This document shows positions 1 to 6,565 of a stretch of 6,565 nucleotides of DNA, piece after piece. The stretch covers positions 1 to 6,565 of the forward strand of contig WFUQ01000129.1 of the NCBI GenBank assembly GCA_015484935.1, written 5' to 3'. Source of the DNA: Gammaproteobacteria bacterium (lineage in GTDB: Bacteria > Pseudomonadota > Gammaproteobacteria > SZUA-229). The position numbers and the translations under genes were made by a program. The notes under the pieces were generated by a model. It worked only from the letters and a program-made list of their open reading frames with translations. It was not told the origin of the DNA and made no database searches. Position 1 is the first letter of the stretch. Every line of letters begins with the position of its first letter.

Positions 1-2
1 AA

Positions 3-170
3 GCAAAAGCGGTACTTCTGGATGTAGCAGAATACGAGCAGGACCAGGAGTCACTGGCAATGCTTAAAATGATTGCACAGAGTAAAGAATCATATGCAGC
101 TGGGAAATTTAAAACAGCTAGGAAAGCATTTTCTGATATTCGAAAATATATTAAGGATGCTCAAGTTTGA
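3..170 (+). CDS. Phd/YefM-family antitoxin, C-terminal part (5' end outside window)
   Basis: The frame is open from the window edge to a TGA at 168-170 and gives 55 residues starting AKAVLLDVAEYE. That opening fits the end of the Phd/YefM fold, where a valine/leucine-rich strand precedes an E-Y-E helix. The following segment (LAMLKMIAQSKESYAAGKF) matches the family's toxin-binding C-terminal helices. Known family role: the N-terminal domain, missing here, binds the operon's own promoter, and the C-terminal tail wraps and neutralises the partner toxin. The gene overlaps the downstream RelE/ParE-type toxin by 2 bases, the usual antitoxin-first order. Composition is AT-rich compared with the genes from 730 onward. 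I infer the family from the fragment plus its partner; the promoter and operator lie outside the window. Confidence 0.72.
   Translation, partial: AKAVLLDVAEYEQDQESLAMLKMIAQSKESYAAGKFKTARKAFSDIRKYIKDAQV
153..157 (+). promoter_or_regulatory. Ribosome binding site of the toxin, inside the antitoxin gene
   Basis: AAGGA lies 9 bases before the TTG at 167 and within the last codons of the antitoxin. It supports the non-ATG start and coupled translation, which would hold toxin output below antitoxin output. Confidence 0.6.
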
Positions 171-493
171 AAAAATATCAGATCGTAATTACATCTGAAG
201 CTGAAAAGGATATTTTCGATATATATGATTATATTGCGAAGAAGGATACACTTCAGAATGCAGAGTATGTTTTAGGTAATCTGGAATCACTAATCTTATC
301 GCTGGCAGAGCCACCAGAGCGAGGGCATTACCCTCCAGAATTAAGTGTTCAGGGAATTAAAGAATTTAAAGAGATAAACTTCAAGCTATACCGTGCAATT
401 TATGAAATTATCGGAAGTAAGGTCATCGTCCATTTATGTGTTGATGGTCGTAGAGACATGAAAACACTTCTAGAAAGAAGGTTTATACGATAG
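167..493 (+). CDS. RelE/ParE-superfamily toxin of a type II toxin-antitoxin system
   Basis: This is a 108-residue protein, the normal size for the RelE/ParE superfamily. Seen: an N-terminal strand (YQIVITSEAEKDI, residues 4-16), a two-helix hairpin (about 11-49), a central GHYPPEL segment (53-59), then strands at 66-91 (KEFKEINFKLYRAIYE, VIVHLCV) ending in DGRRDM (93-98) and LLERRFIR (101-108). The late DGRRD and basic C-terminus are typical of these toxins. Family members either cleave mRNA on the ribosome (RelE) or poison gyrase (ParE); the sequence alone does not settle which. The start is TTG at 167, chosen because it overlaps the antitoxin stop (TTGA) and has AAGGA at 153-157, 9 bases upstream. 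This layout suggests translational coupling. The AT-rich composition suggests horizontal acquisition. Confidence 0.85.
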   Translation: MKKYQIVITSEAEKDIFDIYDYIAKKDTLQNAEYVLGNLESLILSLAEPPERGHYPPELSVQGIKEFKEINFKLYRAIYEIIGSKVIVHLCVDGRRDMKTLLERRFIR

Positions 494-511
494 AGGTATA
501 TGAACCTCTTT
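492..511 (+). terminator. Weak hairpin at the toxin stop codon, possible terminator
   Basis: AGAGGT (492-497) pairs with ACCTCT (504-509) around a 6-base loop, and only three T residues follow. The stem overlaps the toxin stop codon. It is short and poor in GC, so it may be an inefficient terminator or chance. A second small inverted pair, ACCAG/CTGGT, sits at 519-530. Confidence 0.3.
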
Positions 512-592
512 GGCTTCTACCAGAGCTGGTCTGTTTTAAACGTGGTGCAGAGTTGGATGTGAGAACGATAGTGCAGTTTGCTGTTGTTGGCG

Positions 593-718
593 CATTTTGG
601 CCGCGAATTAATTCATGGTTTTTTTACAGTGTAATTCAAGCCCATCTCGAAATACGCACTCAGAAGATACGCAGACAGAATCTTTCTTTTGCGTTCATCG
701 CGCCCTTCGCGGCTAATG
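593..718. repeat. Inverted GCCGCGAA repeats bounding ~100 bp in a non-coding stretch
   Basis: GCCGCGAA at 600-607 is repeated exactly, in reverse complement, at 706-713. Both copies are flanked on the outside by a CATT stretch (593-596 and complement of 715-718). The right arm sits just beyond the stop of the minus-strand gene at 730, near further GCG-type words (GCGTTCATCGCGCCC, 691-705). Positions 494-729 otherwise show no credible gene. The arrangement resembles short dispersed intergenic repeats common in proteobacteria, but one copy cannot prove repetition in the genome. It may be a degenerate miniature element, a 3'-end structure of the adjacent gene, or coincidence. Confidence 0.35.
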
Positions 719-729
719 CCTCCCTGAAT

Positions 730-1002
730 TTAATCCGCTTTATGCAACGGCGCAAAAAACAGTGGCAGAGCAATCACTAAAGCAATCCCGCCGATATTCA
801 AAGCCCACTCCATGGTCTCCGATTCAGTAAACAACGCACCGATCATCAACGCGGTACCGGGTAGCATCGCGGTCAACCAGCCGGTATAGCGGATGCTTGA
901 GGTCTGTTTGCATGATTGGCAGGTGGCGAGCAGGCCGGGGCTGAGGATGGCTTTTCTGAAGGCTTGTATGCCTGATTTTTCGCAATGTGGGCAACGGAAC
1001 AT
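730..1002 (-). CDS. Small zinc-ribbon protein with two membrane segments, function unknown
   Basis: This is a 90-residue protein that I cannot name. Seen: an N-terminal CPHC (residues 4-7) and CQSC (28-31), two CxxC knuckles 20 residues apart, as in a zinc ribbon. Two hydrophobic segments follow, about 42-58 and 66-84, with a short acidic link (TESETMEW) between them. The ribbon probably sits in the cytoplasm, tethered to the inner membrane by the hairpin. The start is the ATG immediately before CPHC; no strong Shine-Dalgarno sequence is visible. The gene follows pilU on the same strand after a 58-bp gap, so it may be cotranscribed with it, though this proves no role in piliation. Composition matches pilU and not the AT-rich region to its left. 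The clean domain layout and intact frame support a real gene. Confidence 0.72.
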   Translation of the reverse strand: MFRCPHCEKSGIQAFRKAILSPGLLATCQSCKQTSSIRYTGWLTAMLPGTALMIGALFTESETMEWALNIGGIALVIALPLFFAPLHKAD

Positions 1003-1060
1003 GGTGATAACTGCTTATATAAATGTGTGGATGATGGGATAAGTATAGCCGGAATTGTGT

Positions 1061-2296
1061 TTAATCGTCTTCAGGCGGACTGAATTTTGCGACGGAACCT
1101 TCTTCGCTCTCGTCTTCGTCGTCGGCATGGTCGACCAGGCTCAGACCCGCCAGTGGATCGGGTTTGGCGGGGGCGCTACTCGGGGTTTCAGATTTATCCT
1201 GCTCGGCGGTATCGGTCGTGGCTGAAACAGACTGGCCCTTTTCAGCAAGTTCGATCTTCAGGCGCAGGTTGTTGGTCGCATCGGCGTTCTTGAGTGCTTC
1301 ATCCAGCGTTATCTTGCCTGCGCGATAGAGGTTATACAGTGCCATGTCGAAGGTCTGCATACCCATGGGTTCTGACTTCTCCATCACTTCTTTTATCTCC
1401 AGTACCTGACCGTCTTTGATCAGGTCGGCGATGCGGGGAGAGTTCAGCATAATCTCGATAGCGGCGCAGCGTTTGCCATCGACGGTCGGGATCAATCGCT
1501 GTGAGACGAAGGCTTGCAGGTTGATGGACAGGTCACTCAATAGTGACTGGCGTTTCTCTTCCGGGAAGAAATTCACGATGCGATCCAGCGCCTGGTTGGC
1601 GTTGTTGGCGTGCAATGTCGAGATAGCAAGATGGCCGGTCTCGGCGAACGCCAGTGCATGTTCCATGGTTTCGCGGTCGCGTATCTCACCGATGAGGATA
1701 ACGTCGGGTGCCTGTCGCAGTGTGTTTTTCAGTGCGTCTTCGAAACAGTCAGTGTCCATCCCGACTTCGCGCTGGTTGACGATGCAGCCTTTGTGTTTGT
1801 GTACGTATTCGATCGGGTCTTCTATGGTGATGATATGCCCTTTGGAGTTGCTGTTGCGATGATCGATCAGCGCCGCCAGAGATGTCGACTTACCTGAGCC
1901 GGTACCACCGACGAACAGGATCAGTCCACGTTTCGCCATCACGACTTTCTGAAGTATGGGCGGCAGACCCAGATCATCGATGTTGGGTATCTCGGTCTGG
2001 ATATTACGGATGACCATGGAGACTTCGTTACGTTGCTTGAAGATGTTGACACGGAAGCGGCCGACATCGGGTAATGACAGTGCCAGATTCATCTCGGGTT
2101 TGGCGGCGAATTCCTGTTTCTGTTTATCGTTCATCATCTCCATCGCCAGTTTTTCCACATAACCGGGAGGGCAGGGGTCTTTGCCGAGTGGGGTCAGTAC
2201 GCCACTGAATTTTGCACTGGGGCGAGCACCGGTAGAGAGATAAACATCGGAACCTTCTTTTTCTGCGAGAACTTTGAGGTAAGGCGTAACTTTCAT
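1061..2296 (-). CDS. pilU: PilU, type IV pilus retraction ATPase (PilT/PilU family)
   Basis: This is a hexameric cytoplasmic ATPase at the base of type IV pili that works with PilT to depolymerise pilin and power twitching. The 411-residue product has the N-terminal PAS-like domain (about 1-100), Walker A GGTGSGKST (130-138), the Asp box IEDPIEY (158-164), Walker B DVILIGEIRD (198-207, catalytic Glu204) and the His box TGHLAISTLHANNA (220-233). PilU rather than PilT is favoured by GCIVNQREVG (170-179), NNANQALDRIVNFFPEE (231-247) and MGMQTFDMALYNLYRAGKIT (311-330), all close to PilU as I recall it. Residues about 352-411 form an extra Ser/Thr/Pro and acidic tail that makes it longer than the roughly 380-residue Pseudomonas protein. 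The ATG start has AGGA 7 bases upstream. No pilT is adjacent; mreD lies 95 bp upstream. Confidence 0.92.
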   Translation of the reverse strand: MKVTPYLKVLAEKEGSDVYLSTGARPSAKFSGVLTPLGKDPCPPGYVEKLAMEMMNDKQKQEFAAKPEMNLALSLPDVGRFRVNIFKQRNEVSMVIRNIQTEIPNIDDLGLPPILQKVVMAKRGLILFVGGTGSGKSTSLAALIDHRNSNSKGHIITIEDPIEYVHKHKGCIVNQREVGMDTDCFEDALKNTLRQAPDVILIGEIRDRETMEHALAFAETGHLAISTLHANNANQALDRIVNFFPEEKRQSLLSDLSINLQAFVSQRLIPTVDGKRCAAIEIMLNSPRIADLIKDGQVLEIKEVMEKSEPMGMQTFDMALYNLYRAGKITLDEALKNADATNNLRLKIELAEKGQSVSATTDTAEQDKSETPSSAPAKPDPLAGLSLVDHADDEDESEEGSVAKFSPPEDD

Positions 2297-2303
2297 GTCA
2301 ACG

Positions 2304-2307
2304 TCCT
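2304..2307 (-). promoter_or_regulatory. Ribosome binding site of pilU
   Basis: On the minus strand AGGA (within CAGGACG) stands 7 bases before the pilU ATG. This is good spacing and fixes the start at the MKVTPYL residue. Confidence 0.6.
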
Positions 2308-2325
2308 GAAATAGTTTTGTCTGGA

Positions 2326-2353
2326 TTAATAGCTACTGAGTATAGACGCTCAA
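2326..2353 (-). promoter_or_regulatory. Possible sigma70-type promoter of pilU
   Basis: Read on the minus strand, TTGAGC (complement of 2348-2353) and TATTAA (complement of 2326-2331) are separated by 16 bases. Each matches four of six consensus positions. They lie in the 95-bp gap between mreD and pilU, about 30 bases before the pilU start. If active, pilU could be transcribed apart from mreBCD. The match is moderate and could be chance. Confidence 0.33.
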
Positions 2354-2391
2354 ATTAGTGTCGTAGCGAGCATCCGGTCACATCGCCAGCT

Positions 2392-2877
2392 TTACATCGC
2401 ACGATAGATGAACTGTCGTCGCAGGTCGCGCAGGATGATATAGACCCAGGGCCATAACATGGCACCGACCAGTCCGGGGATAAAATACAGCCAGGCATCG
2501 GTAGAGCGACCGACGATGCCATCGACCCACAGGACCAGTAACTGTTTGAACAACAACAGTATCAGTATGAACAGCGCCTGCTGTAACAGAGAAGCGACCC
2601 GCAGGCGCTGGTGTTGCAGATGGACCACATAGATGATGATGACCAGGCCGATGGCATGTTGGCCGAGGATGGCACCGTGGGTGACATCCAGCATCAGGCC
2701 GGCCAGCCAGGCCGAGGTGACACCGATACGTGAAGGCAGTGCCATCGCCCAGTAGATCAGCACCAGCGCGACCCAGTCAGGTCGAAGGTTTTCTGCCCAG
2801 TCGGGCAGGGGAACCATCGCCAGAATAAAGGCGGCGATGATGGTGATCAGGCCCATGCGAAAATCACTGCGCATCAT
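2392..2877 (-). CDS. mreD: MreD, rod-shape-determining inner membrane protein
   Basis: MreD is an integral membrane member of the elongasome that links MreC and MreB to the RodA/PBP2 peptidoglycan synthases. The product is 161 residues, the usual MreD length. It is mostly hydrophobic, with likely membrane segments near 8-24, 34-48, 52-64, 71-87, 97-116 and 128-149. It carries the characteristic RPDWVALVLIYW (32-43) and GLMLDVTHGAILGQHAIGL (60-78). The frame stays open 195 bases upstream, but that extension is arginine-rich, unlike MreD, and lies wholly over mreC. I chose the first of two tandem ATG codons (2877, then 2874) because GAGG at 2884-2887 is 6 bases upstream. The gene overlaps the mreC stop by 14 bases, so coupled translation is likely. 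The last residues (LRDLRRQFIYRAM) form a basic cytoplasmic tail. Confidence 0.93.
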   Translation of the reverse strand: MMRSDFRMGLITIIAAFILAMVPLPDWAENLRPDWVALVLIYWAMALPSRIGVTSAWLAGLMLDVTHGAILGQHAIGLVIIIYVVHLQHQRLRVASLLQQALFILILLLFKQLLVLWVDGIVGRSTDAWLYFIPGLVGAMLWPWVYIILRDLRRQFIYRAM

Positions 2878-3748
2878 CAACTGCCTCGGTTGATTCTGAT
2901 TCTTCTGCCTGAGCTTCATCCTGCGTCTGCTCATCGTTCCAGACCACCAGCACCTCGCGTGTCTGATCCAGCAATGCCAGCGGTGCGGCGCGTACATGGG
3001 CAAAGGTTTCACCGGCGACTTTTTCCACAGCGGTGACGATCGCGACCGGGTAATTGTTAGGGAAGCGACCACCCAGCCCGGAGGTGATCAACATATCACC
3101 GACCACGATATCGGTATTCTGCGGGATGTGTTTAAGATCGAGCTGGTCGTTGTGCCCGGTACCGAAAGCCACCGAGCGGAGGCCGGTGCGGTCTACCTGA
3201 ACGGGTATGGCGTGACTGGCATCGGTGAGTAACATCACGGTCGAGGTGAGGGCGTTGGCGTACAGGATCTGCCCGATAACGCCGTGGGCATCGATGACCG
3301 GTTGACCGACGTAGATGCCATCACTGGTCCCTTTGTTGATGATGAAGAGCTGTCGGAACGGATCGACATCGACCCCGATGATCTCGGAGATCAGTACTTT
3401 CTCTCTGGTTTTTGGGGTGGCGCTGAGCAGGAGACGCAGACGTTCGTTCTCTCGCTCCACGATATCGAGTTTCTGCAACTGCACCCGGTTTTCCAGCTGG
3501 CGTGCCTTCAAGGCGCGGTTTTCTTCGATCAGGTTGTCATGCGTGGTGAATATCTCGTCGGCCCAGTAATAGAAACGAACCGGTAGATCGATGGTGTATT
3601 GCAGTGGATACAACAGATGGGAGAGCGTGTTTCTGACTACCTGTAGATGATTCCAGCGATGATCGACGGTCATCAGCACGATAGATGCGACCACCAGCAG
3701 TATCATCCGCAGGGTAACCGAAGGGCCACGAAGAAAAAGGGGTTTCAT
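2864..3748 (-). CDS. mreC: MreC, rod-shape-determining periplasmic scaffold protein
   Basis: MreC is a bitopic inner membrane protein whose periplasmic domain self-assembles and activates PBP2/RodA during sidewall growth. The 294-residue sequence shows a short basic cytoplasmic start (MKPLFLRGPS, with the RGPS common in the family) and one membrane helix at about 12-28. A charged heptad-like coiled coil follows at about 66-108 (NLIEENRALKARQLEN onward), then the double beta-barrel domain at about 118-270. Typical MreC signatures in that domain are NKGTSDGIYVGQPV (138-151), HGVIGQI (155-161), LLTDASHAIPVQ (173-184) and GDMLITSGLGGRFPNNYPVA (217-236). The last ~23 residues are glutamate/aspartate-rich and probably disordered. 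The ATG start places the RGPS motif correctly; its ribosome site is weak. mreB ends 99 bp upstream and mreD overlaps the 3' end. Confidence 0.96.
   Translation of the reverse strand: MKPLFLRGPSVTLRMILLVVASIVLMTVDHRWNHLQVVRNTLSHLLYPLQYTIDLPVRFYYWADEIFTTHDNLIEENRALKARQLENRVQLQKLDIVERENERLRLLLSATPKTREKVLISEIIGVDVDPFRQLFIINKGTSDGIYVGQPVIDAHGVIGQILYANALTSTVMLLTDASHAIPVQVDRTGLRSVAFGTGHNDQLDLKHIPQNTDIVVGDMLITSGLGGRFPNNYPVAIVTAVEKVAGETFAHVRAAPLALLDQTREVLVVWNDEQTQDEAQAEESESTEAVDDAQ
2884..2887 (-). promoter_or_regulatory. Ribosome binding site that decides the mreD start
   Basis: On the minus strand GAGG lies 6 bases before the ATG at 2877 and 9 before the second ATG at 2874. It sits inside the end of mreC and supports a start near residue MMRSDF rather than the long upstream extension. 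Confidence 0.55.
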
Positions 3749-3847
3749 GATGAACCGGTGGCGAGTGGCAAGGTATGGAGGGTAAGGGTGAAAGCCCGAC
3801 AGTCAGATCCGGACTTGCGCTTTGCTACCCGTACCGTGCCTCTGTTG

Positions 3848-5191
<1,344 letters not shown>

Positions 5192-5479
5192 ATGTCGCTG
5201 GACAAAGAACAGGTCAAAAAAATCGCCCATCTGGCGCGACTGAAGATAGACGATGCCGATGTGGAGGCATACGCGAATAATCTCTCCAGTATCCTGCATC
5301 TGGTCGAACAGATGAACGCCGTAGATACGGAAGGTGTCGTACCGATGGCGCACCCCTTCGATGCCGTGCAGAGATTGCGTGAAGACGTGGTCACCGAAGA
5401 GAATCAGAGAGACGCTTTCCAGGCTGTCGCACCGAAAGCGGAAGACGGTCTGTATCTCGTACCGAAAGTGATCGAGTAA
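5192..5479 (+). CDS. gatC: GatC, Asp-tRNA(Asn)/Glu-tRNA(Gln) amidotransferase subunit C
   Basis: GatC is the small subunit of the GatCAB amidotransferase. It wraps around GatA and GatB and stabilises the complex that converts misacylated Glu-tRNA(Gln) and/or Asp-tRNA(Asn) to the correct amide. The 95-residue length is standard. Family features seen are [13 protein letters not shown] (9-21), the helix with [19 protein letters not shown] (30-48), PMAHP (51-55), LREDVV (62-67) and the C-terminal [10 protein letters not shown] (86-95). The ATG at 5192 gives the canonical N-terminus; the ribosome site before it is poor (an AGAAAG-like stretch). gatA starts 13 bases after its stop, so the two are almost certainly one operon. 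Divergent mreB lies on the other side. Confidence 0.95.
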   Translation: MSLDKEQVKKIAHLARLKIDDADVEAYANNLSSILHLVEQMNAVDTEGVVPMAHPFDAVQRLREDVVTEENQRDAFQAVAPKAEDGLYLVPKVIE

Positions 5480-5492
5480 GGTCGTAATAATT

Positions 5493-6565
5493 ATGAGTGA
5501 TTATTTTTCAAAATCGTTGACCGAACTGTCGGCGCTGTTACAGGCGGGTGAGGTCAGCAGTGTCGAACTCACCGAACATTTTCTGCAACGTATAAACGAT
5601 AAAGATAAAGACCTGAACAGTTTTATCACCATCGCCGATGATGCTATCGATACAGCTAAAGCGGCAGATGCACGACGTGCGGCTGGTGACACCGGTGCCT
5701 TGCTGGGTATGCCCATCGCACACAAAGATATCTTCTGCACCAGCGGTGTGAAGACATCCTGTGGTTCGAAGATGCTGGATAATTTTGTTTCACCTTATGA
5801 CGCGACCGTCGTCAGCAAGATGAAGCAGGCGGGTGTGGTCATGCTGGGCAAGACCAATATGGATGAGTTCGCCATGGGTTCATCGAACGAGACCAGCTAC
5901 TATGGTGCAGTGAGAAATCCGTGGGACACCGATTGTGTGCCCGGCGGTTCTTCCGGCGGTTCGGCCGCATCGGTCGCTGCACGTCTGACGCCTGCCGCTA
6001 CCGGCACCGACACCGGCGGTTCGATCAGGCAACCCGCTGCACTGTGCGGTATCACCGGTCTGAAACCGACTTACGGTCGGGTCTCACGTTACGGCATGAT
6101 CGCCTTCGCCTCCAGTCTGGATCAGGGCGGACCGATGGCGCAGACAGCGAGTGACTGTGCCTTGATCATGAACGCCATCGCCGGTTTCGATGAGAAAGAT
6201 TCCACCAGCATCGAACACGATGTCGATGACTATACCGCCGATCTGGATAAACCACTCGATGGTTTACGCATAGGATTACCCAAAGAATATTTCGGTGAAG
6301 GTCTGGCTGCCTCCACCGATGAGGTGGTTCAGGCTGCGTTGAAACAGTACCAGAGCCTGGGTGCCGAGCTGATCGAGATCGAGCTGCCGAACACCGGTTT
6401 GAGTGTACCGGTCTATTACGTGGTGGCACCGGCAGAATGTTCAGCCAACCTGTCTCGCTTCGATGGTGTGCGTTACGGTTACCGTTGCGAAGACCCCAAA
6501 GACCTGCTGGACATGTATGAACGTTCTCGCGGTGAAGGTTTCGGTGCGGAAGTCAAACGCCGCAT
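5493..6565 (+). CDS. gatA: GatA, amidotransferase subunit A (3' end outside window)
   Basis: GatA is the glutaminase subunit of GatCAB. It hydrolyses glutamine and channels ammonia to GatB for tRNA-bound Glu or Asp. The ATG at 5493 opens a frame that runs to the window end, 357 codons, roughly three quarters of a normal GatA. It belongs to the amidase signature family. Seen: [10 protein letters not shown] (72-81) with catalytic Lys78, the signature [10 protein letters not shown] (151-160) with Ser153, and [11 protein letters not shown] (171-181) with nucleophile Ser177. The triad is intact and close to the Lys79-Ser154-Ser178 numbering recalled for the S. aureus enzyme. Downstream [21 protein letters not shown] (191-211) and the [17 protein letters not shown] stretch (313-329) are also typical. 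AAGG 11 bases before the start is a usable ribosome site. gatB is expected downstream; it is not seen here. Confidence 0.96.
   Translation, partial: MSDYFSKSLTELSALLQAGEVSSVELTEHFLQRINDKDKDLNSFITIADDAIDTAKAADARRAAGDTGALLGMPIAHKDIFCTSGVKTSCGSKMLDNFVSPYDATVVSKMKQAGVVMLGKTNMDEFAMGSSNETSYYGAVRNPWDTDCVPGGSSGGSAASVAARLTPAATGTDTGGSIRQPAALCGITGLKPTYGRVSRYGMIAFASSLDQGGPMAQTASDCALIMNAIAGFDEKDSTSIEHDVDDYTADLDKPLDGLRIGLPKEYFGEGLAASTDEVVQAALKQYQSLGAELIEIELPNTGLSVPVYYVVAPAECSANLSRFDGVRYGYRCEDPKDLLDMYERSRGEGFGAEVKRR

Noticed and set aside
553..780. 75-codon plus-strand frame starting with TTG
   Set aside because: It has no ribosome site, no family resemblance and biased composition. It runs through the inverted repeats and overlaps the end of the better-supported minus-strand zinc-ribbon gene.
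1416..1897. Plus-strand frames of 148 and 95 codons opposite pilU
   Set aside because: They are antisense to the Walker A/B and His-box region of pilU, which explains the sequence fully. Open antisense frames are common in GC-rich genes.
2878..3072. N-terminal extension of mreD by 65 codons
   Set aside because: It lies entirely over mreC in another frame, is arginine- and tryptophan-rich unlike MreD, and would make the protein far longer than the family. A good ribosome site supports the start at 2877.
3749..3847. 99-bp mreB-mreC gap as a possible terminator, promoter or small RNA site
   Set aside because: Only AAAGC/GCTTT arms with a long loop were found, with no T-tract and no -35/-10 pair. 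It is most likely plain intercistronic sequence.

Overview
The window looks like a chromosomal segment of a gammaproteobacterium outside the enteric group. This is inferred from gene content and order. A divergent pair of gatCA and mreBCD resembles the arrangement in Pseudomonas and its relatives, the window carries a PilU-type twitching ATPase, and GatC/GatA points to a lineage that makes Gln-tRNA and/or Asn-tRNA by transamidation. I cannot name a genus. Most of the window has moderately high GC with C/G-ending codons. The first ~550 bases are visibly AT-rich and look acquired.

Left edge (1-493): the end of a Phd/YefM-type antitoxin gene and a complete RelE/ParE-family toxin, both on the plus strand, overlapping by 2 bases. 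Positions 494-729 hold no convincing gene, only a weak hairpin after the toxin and a pair of inverted GCCGCGAA repeats about 100 bp apart.

Centre (730-4894): one long minus-strand series. Read in the direction of transcription it is mreB (rod-shape actin), mreC (periplasmic scaffold), mreD (membrane partner), pilU (type IV pilus retraction ATPase) and a small zinc-ribbon membrane protein of unknown function. mreC and mreD overlap. mreD and pilU are 95 bp apart, with a possible promoter between them. The unusual point is pilU directly behind mreD with no pilT in the window.

Right (4895-6565): a 297-bp divergent intergenic region separates mreB from plus-strand gatC and gatA. gatA runs off the window after 357 codons with its catalytic Lys-Ser-Ser triad intact; gatB is expected next.

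The genes fall into three jobs: cell elongation (MreBCD), surface motility (PilU), and aminoacyl-tRNA amidation (GatCA), plus a toxin-antitoxin cassette at the edge. I found no convincing undescribed system. The best leads are the mre-pilU linkage, PilU's acidic tail, the unknown membrane zinc-ribbon gene and the AT-rich toxin-antitoxin boundary.
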